DNA of 6,652 bases from Pseudomonadales bacterium (GTDB taxonomy: Bacteria; Pseudomonadota; Gammaproteobacteria; Steroidobacterales; Steroidobacteraceae). Of the stretch, positions 1 through 6,259 are shown in pieces. Position numbers and translations under genes: made by a program. The stretch spans positions 1 through 6,652 of the forward strand of contig JAGRJB010000008.1 in the NCBI GenBank assembly GCA_020442965.1, in the 5' to 3' direction. Every line of letters begins with the position of its first letter. Position 1 is the stretch's first letter. The notes beneath the pieces are model-generated. The model was not told where the DNA came from, did not search any database, and was given only the letters and a program-made list of their open reading frames with translations.

Positions 1-407
1 TGGCACGCACCTACCAGCGCATGGAAGCGCTGCGACTCGGCAACAGACTGGTCGTCGAATGGCAAATCGAAGCGCTGCCGTTGAGCGCGGTCGTGCCCGG
101 ACTGGTGCTACAGCCACTGCTGGAGAATGCGATCTACCATGGTATCGAACCGCGCCCCGGCGGCGGCAAGATTCACGTGCTCGGCGAGTTCGCGAAAGGA
201 ATGATCACATTGGTCGTACGAAATCCCCTACCAGCCGACAACCTCACGATCCGTGAGGGTAACCGCCTCGCCCTCGCTAACATCCGCGAACGACTGGAAC
301 TGATGTACGACGAACGGGCTACCGTCAAGAGTGGGCGCTTCGATGACGAGTACATTGTCACCCTGCGCTTTCCGTTCCGCGAAGCGCAACCGGGCAAACA
401 GCGTTGA
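1..407 (+). CDS. algZ: AlgZ/FimS-like LytS-family sensor histidine kinase, C-terminal part (5' truncated)
   Basis: The last 134 residues of a membrane sensor kinase are visible; the reading frame enters from before the window (first full codon at 3), so the ATG at 21 is internal. The segment ends the phosphoacceptor region (YQRMEALRLGNRLVVEW) and then gives an HATPase_c domain. Its N box, PLLENAIYHGIEP, has the Asn-Ala-x-x-His-Gly pattern of LytS/AlgZ kinases. The late motif NRLALANIRERLELMYD corresponds to the G2/ATP-lid region. The usual DxGxG lid motif is replaced by VVRNPLP, as I recall for AlgZ-type kinases. By family, it would autophosphorylate at the inner membrane and pass phosphate to the LytTR regulator encoded next. 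Its TGA (405-407) lies 2 bp before that regulator's ATG, so the two are surely co-transcribed. The sensory and transmembrane part is outside the window, so the stimulus cannot be judged. The family assignment is firm; the exact name rests on the partner gene. Confidence 0.86.
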   Translation, partial: ARTYQRMEALRLGNRLVVEWQIEALPLSAVVPGLVLQPLLENAIYHGIEPRPGGGKIHVLGEFAKGMITLVVRNPLPADNLTIREGNRLALANIRERLELMYDERATVKSGRFDDEYIVTLRFPFREAQPGKQR

Positions 408-409
408 GC

Positions 410-1141
410 ATGCGTGTACTGATCGTCGATGACGAAGCTCCAGCCCGCGATCGCTTGCGTCTGCAACTCGACGAAATCGGCGACGTTGAGATCTTGGGCG
501 AAGCTGCCGATGGCCCACGGGCGCTCGCGCTGGTCACGCAGCTGAATCCTGACATCGTACTGCTCGACATTCGCATGCCCGGAATCGATGGCTTGCAGGT
601 GGCGCAGCATCTCGCCGTCCTGACCGAACCACCTGCGGTGATCTTCACGACCGCGTTCGATGAGTACGCACTGCAGGCGTTCGACTCGCACGCGGTAGCC
701 TACCTACTGAAGCCGATCCGTGCCGAGAAGCTCGCCGCCGCACTAGCGCAGGCCGGTCGGTTGACGCGACCGCAACTACAACAGGTCGCCGTCGCCGCAC
801 GATTTGCCGAGAAGCGCACCCATATCGCAGTCCGCAATCGCAACGGCTTACGTCTGGTACCGGTCGAGGACATTCTCTGCTTTGTCGCGGATCAGAAATA
901 CACGACCCTCAAACACACCCAGGGCGAAGATCTGATCGACGATTCACTGAAGGCGCTCGAGGAAGATCTTGGAACGGCGTTCGTGCGCATTCATCGCAAT
1001 ACCTTGGTGCATTCGCGCTACCTCGAACGAATCGAGCGTACGACCGACGGTCAATACTTCGTGCACTTGCGTGGCACGCCAGAGCGGCTGGCAGTCAGCC
1101 GGCGCATGGCCGGCGATCTCAAGGATCGCTTCAGGATCTAG
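410..1141 (+). CDS. algR: AlgR-like LytTR response regulator
   Basis: A 243-residue protein with two domains. The N-terminal receiver (about 1-118) shows the acidic pair D7/D8, the phosphoacceptor D53 in LLDIRMPGIDG, T81 in FTTAF and K101 in LLKPI, so every residue needed for phosphorylation is present. A linker leads to a LytTR DNA-binding domain (about 137-243) with the hallmarks EDILCFVADQKYTTL, FVRIHRNTLV and the late VSRR. AlgR-family regulators bind DNA as dimers and control surface, motility and exopolysaccharide genes; the targets here are unknown. The ATG at 410 was chosen because it gives the canonical MRVLIVDDE start. A TTG at 404 overlapping the kinase stop is in frame and would add two residues. 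No good Shine-Dalgarno is visible, which fits translational coupling to algZ. In many gammaproteobacteria hemC follows algR; here the next gene is convergent and begins 18 bp beyond the stop. Confidence 0.92.
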   Translation: MRVLIVDDEAPARDRLRLQLDEIGDVEILGEAADGPRALALVTQLNPDIVLLDIRMPGIDGLQVAQHLAVLTEPPAVIFTTAFDEYALQAFDSHAVAYLLKPIRAEKLAAALAQAGRLTRPQLQQVAVAARFAEKRTHIAVRNRNGLRLVPVEDILCFVADQKYTTLKHTQGEDLIDDSLKALEEDLGTAFVRIHRNTLVHSRYLERIERTTDGQYFVHLRGTPERLAVSRRMAGDLKDRFRI

Positions 1142-1159
1142 CGGGCGGCAGGCGGCCCA

Positions 1160-2212
1160 CTAGCGTGGCGCGTAGTCGAAAGAATCGAAGAACAGCCGAT
1201 CGGATAGCGCGCCCGCGCGCGGAAAGTCTGTGCGAATCGCTTCGATCATCGCTGGCGGCCCCGCAGCGTAGATATCGTAGCGCGCCAATTCCCGACCAGA
1301 TGCGAGCACCGCTTCGTGCACCAGACCACGCAGATGTCGCGGCAGATCGACTGCGGCGGCCGCCGTGTCACTCAACACCGGCGTCACCGTAAGCTCGGGA
1401 TCGCGCGCGCTCCAGGCAATTACCAAAGGCAGTTCATAGAGATCGGCGGCGGTACGAGCACCCCAGAAAAAGTCCAGTCGCTGCGCCGCGCCGCGCATCT
1501 CGGGCAGGCGTTTTTCCAGCACGTGTCGCAGGATAGACTTGATCGGCGCAAAGCCGGTTCCCCCCGCCACTAACAGCTTGGGTCGATCGGACTCCTGGTA
1601 AACGAACTGCCCAATCGGTCCCTCGATCTTCAGCAGTTCGCCGACTTTGGCAGCAGTGAACAGCCACTCGCTGAAACCACCGCCAGGCGAAAGGCGGACG
1701 TGCAGCTCGATCAGATCGCGATCGTGCGGTGGGCTCGCGATCGAGAAACTGCGACGACGCCCATCCTCTAACAACACGTCGAGATACTGACCCGGCTGGA
1801 AATCGAGTGGTTCGACCGCTGGCAACCGCAGCATCAGCCGCATGACATCGGTGCCGACACGCTCGAGTCGCGCAATGCGCGCCGGCAGCGTCTTGATCTC
1901 CGCCTGCTCGACCGAGCGTACGCGTCGCGCCTCGATCACGAGGTCAGTGAGTGCGCGTGCTTGGCACAGCAATATCGCACCCGCCGCCGCTTCGGCCGGC
2001 GTGAGGCCGATGGGCAGCCCGCGCGGATACTCGATTTGACCGGCTATCAGTCGGGCGCGACACGACGCACAGTGCCCCGACTTGCAACTGTGTGGCAGAT
2101 TGATGCCGGCAGACAACGCCGCCGCGAGCACATTCTCACCAGCGGGCACATGGATGACGCGCTCGCCGGGCAGGATGCGAACGTCGTGGTCGCTGACCGA
2201 ACTAGTGCTCAC
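1160..2212 (-). CDS. [2Fe-2S]/FAD/NAD(P)H oxidoreductase, annotated in relatives as CDP-6-deoxy-delta-3,4-glucoseen reductase (AscD-like)
   Basis: A 350-residue electron-transfer flavoprotein with three modules. An N-terminal plant-type ferredoxin domain (about 8-98) carries cluster ligands C43, C48, C51 and C83 (C-x4-C-x2-C-x31-C). An FAD-binding barrel (about 107-205) has the flavin motif RSFS at 154-157. An NAD(P)-binding domain (about 210-345) has VAGGTGFAPIKSI at 215-227, FFWGARTAADLYE at 248-260 and YAAGPPAMIEA at 315-325. It should take electrons from NAD(P)H through FAD to the iron-sulfur cluster and on to a partner. The same architecture occurs in phenol hydroxylase and methane monooxygenase reductases. 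No dideoxysugar genes lie nearby, so the glucoseen-reductase name should be taken as a family label. The Cys usually found in the CGxxxM motif is Ala (A317). Translation starts at a GTG, 16 bp after the DUF2167 stop; an in-frame TGA just upstream excludes a longer start, and the ribosome binding site is weak. It is likely co-transcribed with the DUF2167 gene. Confidence 0.88.
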   Translation of the reverse strand: MSTSSVSDHDVRILPGERVIHVPAGENVLAAALSAGINLPHSCKSGHCASCRARLIAGQIEYPRGLPIGLTPAEAAAGAILLCQARALTDLVIEARRVRSVEQAEIKTLPARIARLERVGTDVMRLMLRLPAVEPLDFQPGQYLDVLLEDGRRRSFSIASPPHDRDLIELHVRLSPGGGFSEWLFTAAKVGELLKIEGPIGQFVYQESDRPKLLVAGGTGFAPIKSILRHVLEKRLPEMRGAAQRLDFFWGARTAADLYELPLVIAWSARDPELTVTPVLSDTAAAAVDLPRHLRGLVHEAVLASGRELARYDIYAAGPPAMIEAIRTDFPRAGALSDRLFFDSFDYAPR

Positions 2213-2228
2213 AACCCATCATTGCAGA

Positions 2229-3119
2229 TCAGCCCGGTTCCTGCTGCTTCTTGCTACCGAAGAGGCGCTTGAGCGCAGCGAGGAGCGCCACCACGATCAC
2301 CGCCACGAATTTCTTGCCAGCCAACAAGAGTGCACCGATCTTGCCGAAGAGGCCCAATTTGGCCGCCACGCCGCCGGCGACCAGCGCGCCCAAGCCATAC
2401 TCTGCCATTCGATCGGTGGACTCGTTGAAATCGGCGTAGCGGTGCCCGGCATTGAACTCCGCGACCTGTGTCAGCTCACGCATGTCATTGCGAACCTGCG
2501 CCAGTTGCGGCATAGCTGCCACCGCATTCATCGACAGCACTCCTTCACGTCCGAGCACACGAACTGCATAGTTGAGGGTGCTACCACCCTCTTCGCCCTC
2601 CGACGCTAACTCCTTGGCCCAATACAACCTGCGCGCAGTGGCGTCGTAGTGCGGCGGCTCTGCCCAACCCACGAGATGCATTGCCGGATAGCCCTGCTTG
2701 GCGCGCTCGGCATTGCCCGCTTCGGTGCCCGCCTGCATATCCTTGAGCAGATCGGAGTAGTCAATCTTCGCAGCGTCCGAATCATCGACATGACCATCGC
2801 TCTCATAGTCGAGCACAACGGCCCAGCCTTCGGCCGTGAACGGATCGACGGCCGCCGGTACGACAGCCCCTTGTGAGTCGTAGCCCGGCGGATTACCCCA
2901 TGCCTGCAACAATTTGTCGGTCTCGGCGGGATCAAGATAGCGGTAACGGCTGCCGAGATGCAGCCTGGCGATCTTGTTTGGCAGCTCCACATCGCCTGTT
3001 TGATAGTGCAGCGCGGGCGGTGTATCGCCGTCTTCGGTTGGCACCACAGCCTCGTCGGCCCAGACCAGGCTCGTCGCAAAGATCGCAGCCACAAGCGTGG
3101 CGACCATCGTCCGATTCAT
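2229..3119 (-). CDS. DUF2167 family membrane protein
   Basis: A 296-residue protein of unknown function. It opens with a signal peptide or N-terminal anchor (basic start, hydrophobic 6-20, possible cleavage after SLVWA at 17-21). The long central part carries conserved DUF2167 features: LLQAWGNPPG (70-79), GWAVVLDYESDGHVDDSDA (98-116), IDYSDLL (119-125), GYPAMHLVGWAEPPHYD (143-159), LNYAVRVLGREGVL (182-195) and FNAGHRYADF (222-231). The acidic stretch at 104-120 looks surface exposed and could bind a cation, but this is only an impression. The C-terminus has two hydrophobic stretches (about 241-267 and 270-284) and a basic, charged tail. The likely topology is therefore a periplasmic domain held by C-terminal membrane helices. 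The ATG has strong upstream purine signals (GGGAG repeated, the distal copy 8 nt from the start). The gene is divergent from the CoA-binding gene and leads the reductase gene. Family membership is confident; no biochemical function can be given. Confidence 0.88.
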   Translation of the reverse strand: MNRTMVATLVAAIFATSLVWADEAVVPTEDGDTPPALHYQTGDVELPNKIARLHLGSRYRYLDPAETDKLLQAWGNPPGYDSQGAVVPAAVDPFTAEGWAVVLDYESDGHVDDSDAAKIDYSDLLKDMQAGTEAGNAERAKQGYPAMHLVGWAEPPHYDATARRLYWAKELASEGEEGGSTLNYAVRVLGREGVLSMNAVAAMPQLAQVRNDMRELTQVAEFNAGHRYADFNESTDRMAEYGLGALVAGGVAAKLGLFGKIGALLLAGKKFVAVIVVALLAALKRLFGSKKQQEPG

Positions 3120-3156
3120 GCTCCCTACTCCCTGTATCTCATCCGATTTTGTTGTC

Positions 3157-3172
3157 TTTGGCGGACGCCAAA
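3157..3172. promoter_or_regulatory. Perfect inverted repeat in the divergent intergenic region, operator candidate
   Basis: TTTGGCG-GA-CGCCAAA is a perfect 7-bp dyad with a 2-bp centre. It lies between the divergent DUF2167 and CoA-binding genes, 37 bp upstream of the DUF2167 ATG and 73 bp upstream of the other ATG. The compact symmetry suits a dimeric repressor or activator site. No cognate regulator is recognised in the window. It overlaps the end of the candidate minus-strand -10 element (3170-3175), a position expected of an operator. Chance occurrence cannot be excluded. Confidence 0.4.
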
Positions 3173-3189
3173 CTAGGCACAGTCCGCCA
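3159..3189. repeat. Second inverted repeat overlapping the dyad at 3157-3172
   Basis: TGGCGGAC (3159-3166) is the exact reverse complement of GTCCGCCA (3182-3189), with 15 bp between. The left arm is shared with the compact dyad at 3157-3172, so in a transcript the two hairpins would be mutually exclusive. On the DNA level the three half-sites could be an array of protein-binding half-sites. No run of T follows, so it does not look like a terminator. Confidence 0.4.
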
Positions 3190-3198
3190 GAAAGTAAA
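3170..3198 (-). promoter_or_regulatory. Candidate sigma-70-type promoter for the DUF2167-reductase pair
   Basis: Read on the minus strand, TTTACT (3198-3193) and TAGTTT (3175-3170) are separated by exactly 17 bp. They match TTGACA and TATAAT at 4 and 3 of 6 positions, so the call rests mainly on spacing and location. Transcription would start near 3163, giving a leader of about 45 nt that contains the good ribosome binding site. The compact dyad covers the predicted start point. Confidence 0.28.
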
Positions 3199-3245
3199 GC
3201 GCGGGGTTAGACTATGCGCAGGACGTCATCACAGCCCATCGCAAT

Positions 3246-3674
3246 ATGTTCCAGAACCCTGACCAGAAAGACATCGATGCCCGATTGCGCGCGGCGCGCA
3301 CGATCGCAGTCGTGGGCCTGTCGGCGGATGCCACACGTCCCAGTCATGGCGTGGCCCGATCTTTACAGGGATTCGGCTACCGGATCGTGCCCGTGACACC
3401 GGCTGCGGAACGCATACTCGGTGAAGTCTGCTTCGCCTCGTTGGAAGAGGCAGTGGGCGCGCTGGGTGCAGAAACCATAGATATCGTTGATGTTTTTCGC
3501 CGGCCGCAGCACGTCAAGGCGATCGTCGACGATTGCATTCGCCTCAAGCTGCGGGCGTTGTGGCTGCAGGATGGTGTCATCGACGCCAACGCGGCCGCAC
3601 GTGCTGTCAGTGCCGGCATTTTCACGATCATGGATCGCTGCATCTATCGCGATCGCGCGGCACTGCCCGCCTAA
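3246..3674 (+). CDS. CoA-binding domain protein (YccU-like)
   Basis: A 142-residue single-domain Rossmann-type protein of the CoA_binding_2 family. The nucleotide-binding loop is IAVVGLSADATRPSHGVAR (20-38), followed by LQGFGYRIVPVTP (40-52). Later signatures are the SLEEAV segment (65-70), IDIVDVFRRPQHV (78-90), LWLQDGVID (105-113) and a final MDRCIYRD (129-136). Family relatives are small cytosolic proteins related to the CoA-binding part of succinyl-CoA synthetase; a physiological role is not established. The first ATG fits the family start, with no convincing Shine-Dalgarno and no usable upstream start. Its TAA lies 2 bp before the dapF ATG, so it is almost certainly in the same transcript and possibly translationally coupled. 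The PVTP motif replaces the more common PVNP. Family call strong, function unknown. Confidence 0.9.
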   Translation: MFQNPDQKDIDARLRAARTIAVVGLSADATRPSHGVARSLQGFGYRIVPVTPAAERILGEVCFASLEEAVGALGAETIDIVDVFRRPQHVKAIVDDCIRLKLRALWLQDGVIDANAAARAVSAGIFTIMDRCIYRDRAALPA

Positions 3675-3676
3675 CA

Positions 3677-4510
3677 ATGTCGCTCGCGTTCACCAAGATG
3701 CACGGCCTCGGTAACGACTTTGTCGTGATCGAATCTGACGCTGACAACAGACTCCCAACGCGAGAGGATTGGCGCCGCCTGGCCAATCGCCACACGGGTA
3801 TCGGCTTTGATCAGGCGCTGGTGATCGAACCGGCACGCCGCGCCGACACGAGCGTGTTCTACCGCGTATTCAACGCCGACGGCGGTGAAGTGGAGCAATG
3901 CGGCAACGGTGCGCGCTGCATCGCGGCGTATCTGCACCGTAGCGGCCGGATCGCGACCGGCGATCTGCTGCTGGATAGCCTCGCCGGGGTAGTCGCCGCG
4001 CGCGTATTCGATCGGGGCGTCGTGGCGGTCGACATTGGACGACCGAATTTCGAGCCAGCTTCTTTACCGTTCGACGCCCAAGCGGTCGCACTCTCCTATG
4101 CGCTCGCGATCAGTGAACACGAAGCGGTCGACATCGGCGCGGTCTCGATGGGCAATCCGCACGCGGTGCTACAGGTTGCAGCGGTGTCCGAGGCACCCGT
4201 CGAGCGCTTGGGGCCCCTGATCGAACGACATGCCAGATTTCCGCAGCGCGTCAACGTCGGGTTCATGGAAATCCGTTCGCGCCAAGCGATTCGCTTGCGC
4301 GTATTCGAACGCGGCGTGGGTGAGACATTGGCGTGCGGCACCGGAGCCTGCGCGGCCGTTGCGGTCGCTCGCCATCGCGATCAAGTGGACGCAGTCGTAC
4401 AGGTTGAGCTACCCGGCGGCTGCCTCGAAGTGAGCTGGCCGTCGCCAGACGATCACATTTGGCTCAAAGGTCCAACGGCGGTATCGTTCACAGGTAAAGT
4501 CACGCTTTAA
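3677..4510 (+). CDS. dapF: Diaminopimelate epimerase
   Basis: A 277-residue cytosolic, cofactor-independent epimerase that interconverts LL- and meso-diaminopimelate, supplying lysine biosynthesis and peptidoglycan cross-linking. The N-terminal motif FTKMHGLGNDFVVIE (5-19) is diagnostic. The two active-site cysteines of the racemase pair are C75 in EVEQCGNGARC and C220 in ETLACGTGAC. SMGNPHAV (157-164), RVNVGFME (191-198) and the ERG at 211-213 are also typical. The length is normal for the family. The open frame extends 48 codons upstream into the CoA-binding gene, but the ATG at 3677 gives the standard N-terminus. There is no clear ribosome binding site, so translation probably depends on ribosomes ending 2 bp upstream. 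The following DUF484 gene and xerC are its usual gammaproteobacterial neighbours. Confidence 0.97.
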   Translation: MSLAFTKMHGLGNDFVVIESDADNRLPTREDWRRLANRHTGIGFDQALVIEPARRADTSVFYRVFNADGGEVEQCGNGARCIAAYLHRSGRIATGDLLLDSLAGVVAARVFDRGVVAVDIGRPNFEPASLPFDAQAVALSYALAISEHEAVDIGAVSMGNPHAVLQVAAVSEAPVERLGPLIERHARFPQRVNVGFMEIRSRQAIRLRVFERGVGETLACGTGACAAVAVARHRDQVDAVVQVELPGGCLEVSWPSPDDHIWLKGPTAVSFTGKVTL

Positions 4511-4539
4511 GGCTCGTTTTATTGGGGGATCGTTCTTTC

Positions 4540-5250
4540 ATGACGACACAAACAGCTCGGGGCCTGCCGGTCAATGAAACTGACGAGGAACGGGTGATCC
4601 GCTATCTCACGCAGAACCCCGATTTCTTCGAGCAGCAATCGGCGCTGCTTGCCCGGCTACGGTTGCCGCATGCTCGCAGTAGTAGCTCGATCTCGCTGAT
4701 CGAACGGCAGGTCGAAGTCCTGCGTGAGCAACGACAGACGGCCGATCTCAGACTAGCCGAGTTCGTCAGTGTCGCGCGCGCCAACGAGCAGCTTGCGGAG
4801 CGCATTCACCGCTTTACACGGCGGCTCATGCGCGCTCCCGACAAGGCGCACATCGTGACCGCACTCGAGGCTTCGCTGCGCGAGGACTTCGACTCATTTC
4901 ACGCGACGTTGATCCTCACCGACGCAAACGACGAGATCACCAAAGCGGCGGGCGAGCGGTTCTTGCGCTGCGTACCGATCGATGACCCGAATCTCAGAAG
5001 TTTCGACAATCTGTTCAATACCGCCAAGCCGCGTTGCGGACAGGTCCGTGACACCCAGCGAGCGTTTCTGTTCGGCTCGGACGCGTCGGAGATCGGCTCG
5101 GTCGCACTCATTCCCCTGTTGGCTGGCGCCAATCCCATCGGCCTGCTGGCACTTGGTAGTTCCGAGCGCGAGCGCTTTCACCCCGGGATGAGCACCGAGT
5201 TCCTGCAGCGCATGGGCGAGCTGATTGCCGACGCACTCACGACCCGCTGA
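4540..5250 (+). CDS. DUF484 family protein
   Basis: A 236-residue cytosolic protein of the DUF484 family, found between dapF and xerC in many gammaproteobacteria. The N-terminal part has VIRYLTQNPDFFEQQSALLA (19-38), then LRLPHARSSSSISLIERQ (40-57), then a charged probable coiled coil (about 54-95). The C-terminal half (about 100-233) reads as a GAF-like domain, with hydrophobic strands at HATLILTD (121-128), GSVALIPLL (186-194) and PIGLLALGSS (199-208). Its function is not established; no ligand can be inferred. The ATG at 4540 was preferred because GGGGGA lies 10 nt upstream and MTTQ begins normally. A TTG at 4522 is in frame and would add six residues. Most relatives, as I recall them, have glycines and alanine (GGAVSL) where this one has serines (SSSISL). 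The stop is 36 bp before the xerC start in the same frame. Confidence 0.9.
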   Translation: MTTQTARGLPVNETDEERVIRYLTQNPDFFEQQSALLARLRLPHARSSSSISLIERQVEVLREQRQTADLRLAEFVSVARANEQLAERIHRFTRRLMRAPDKAHIVTALEASLREDFDSFHATLILTDANDEITKAAGERFLRCVPIDDPNLRSFDNLFNTAKPRCGQVRDTQRAFLFGSDASEIGSVALIPLLAGANPIGLLALGSSERERFHPGMSTEFLQRMGELIADALTTR

Positions 5251-5286
5251 TGCCGCTCGGCGTGGCGCGCACGATCGGAGCGGCCA

Positions 5287-6192
5287 GTGACCGAGGAGCT
5301 GCGCCGGTGGCCGGGCCGCTTTATCGCACATCTCGCCAGCGAACGCCGCCTGTCGAGCCATACCGGCTCTAACTACTCACGCGATCTCCAGGCGCTCGTC
5401 AGTTATTGTGAATCGCTCGGCATCGAGCGCTGGCACGACCTCGACAGTCAGCATGTGCGCCAATTCGCCGCGCGTGCGCACGCCGGCGGCCTGGCGCCAC
5501 GTAGCGTGCAGCGGCGGCTGTCCGCCGCGCGCAGTTTCTTTCGTTACCTCATTCGAGAGGGTGAACTCAAGAGCAACCCAGGGGTCGAGGTTCGCGCGCC
5601 CAAAGCGGCCAAGCGGCTGCCGAATACACTCGATGTCGACCAGATCGTCCAACTCCTCGAAATCCCGACCGAGGACGCGTTGGCCGTGCGCGACCGCGCG
5701 ATGATGGAGTTCTTTTACTCCTCTGGTTTGCGGCTGGGAGAATTGGTCGGTCTCGACACTACCAGCGTCGATTTGCGCGATCGCACCGTCCGTGTGGTCG
5801 GCAAGGGCGCCAAGACCCGCATCGTCCCGATCGGCCGGGTCGCGTGCAGCGCGCTCGCGGCCTGGCAGCGCGAGCGTGGCGCTCTCGCATCGCCCGAGGA
5901 ACCAGCCTTGTTCGTAGGCCGGAACGGGCGTCGCCTAGGTGCGCGTGCCGTACAGGAGCGCGTCCGATACTGGGCCCGTCGGCGAGGCCTGCCGCAGCGC
6001 GTCCATCCACACCTCTTCCGGCACTCGTTTGCCACCCATCTTCTGGAATCCAGCCGCGATCTGCGCGGCGTACAAGAACTGCTCGGGCACGCTGACATTG
6101 CGACCACGCAGATCTACACGCACCTTGATTTCCAGCATCTGGCCCGCATCTACGACGCGGCACACCCGCGCGCTCGCAGGAAGGACCGCTGA
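5287..6192 (+). CDS. xerC: Tyrosine recombinase XerC
   Basis: A 301-residue site-specific recombinase that, with XerD and FtsK, resolves chromosome dimers at dif near the terminus. An N-terminal core-binding SAM-like domain (about 3-90) is followed by the catalytic domain (about 108-290). The full catalytic set is visible: R149 (SSGLRLGEL), K173 (VGKGAKTR), H242 and R245 ([12 protein letters not shown]), H268 (LLGHADI) and the nucleophile Y277 (TQIYTHL). The C-terminal [16 protein letters not shown] is characteristic of XerC and separates it from XerD and from integron or phage integrases. Translation starts at GTG 5287, with GGAG at 5277-5280 six nt upstream; no other usual start exists between the in-frame DUF484 stop and this codon. 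The dapF-DUF484-xerC order supports the assignment. Confidence 0.97.
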   Translation: MTEELRRWPGRFIAHLASERRLSSHTGSNYSRDLQALVSYCESLGIERWHDLDSQHVRQFAARAHAGGLAPRSVQRRLSAARSFFRYLIREGELKSNPGVEVRAPKAAKRLPNTLDVDQIVQLLEIPTEDALAVRDRAMMEFFYSSGLRLGELVGLDTTSVDLRDRTVRVVGKGAKTRIVPIGRVACSALAAWQRERGALASPEEPALFVGRNGRRLGARAVQERVRYWARRRGLPQRVHPHLFRHSFATHLLESSRDLRGVQELLGHADIATTQIYTHLDFQHLARIYDAAHPRARRKDR

Positions 6193-6201
6193 ATCCCGCT
6201 G

Positions 6202-6229
6202 TTGCCGGCCGCGCTCGTATCCCACATTG
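6202..6229 (+). promoter_or_regulatory. Possible heat-shock (sigma-32-type) promoter before hslV
   Basis: In the 67-bp gap between xerC and hslV, TTGCC (6202-6206) and CCACATTG (6222-6229) are 15 bp apart. They resemble TTGAA and CCCCATNT of sigma-32 promoters, with partial matches in both boxes. The placement about 30 bp before the ATG and the known heat-shock control of hslVU in E. coli make it plausible. The match is weak and could be chance; read-through from xerC is the alternative. Confidence 0.25.
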
Positions 6230-6259
6230 CGCATATTTCACGCACTTGACAGGCAGGCC

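Noticed and set aside
173..691. Open frame of 172 codons on the minus strand across algZ and algR
   Set aside because: It lies opposite two well-supported genes, has no recognisable motif, and long antisense frames are expected in G+C-rich coding DNA.
1113..1129. Hairpin GCGATC-TCAAG-GATCGC near the end of algR
   Set aside because: It is inside the coding sequence, has no T-tract, and is easily explained by the many GATC-containing codon pairs in this window; not called as a terminator.
2082..2609. Plus-strand frame of 175 codons spanning the DUF2167/reductase boundary
   Set aside because: Antisense to two recognised genes and without family features.
3208..3213. TAGACT as a -10 element for the CoA-binding gene
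   Set aside because: No acceptable -35 box at 16-18 bp upstream, so a plus-strand promoter could not be supported.
3533..3676. 48-codon N-terminal extension of dapF
   Set aside because: It overlaps the CoA-binding gene and precedes the canonical DapF start MSLAFTKMHGLGNDF.
4495..4522. Small hairpin TAAAG-TCACG-CTTTA at the dapF stop followed by GTTTTATT
   Set aside because: The stem is five mostly A-T pairs and the T-run is offset and interrupted, too weak for an intrinsic terminator; the next gene probably shares the transcript.
4894..5361. Open frame of 155 codons antisense to the DUF484 gene and the start of xerC
   Set aside because: The real genes on the plus strand have clear family motifs; this frame shows none and spans a gene boundary.
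5287..6192. xerC as an integrase marking an integrated element
   Set aside because: The C-terminal XerC signature and its dapF-DUF484 context identify it as the housekeeping recombinase; no att repeats or cargo genes were seen.
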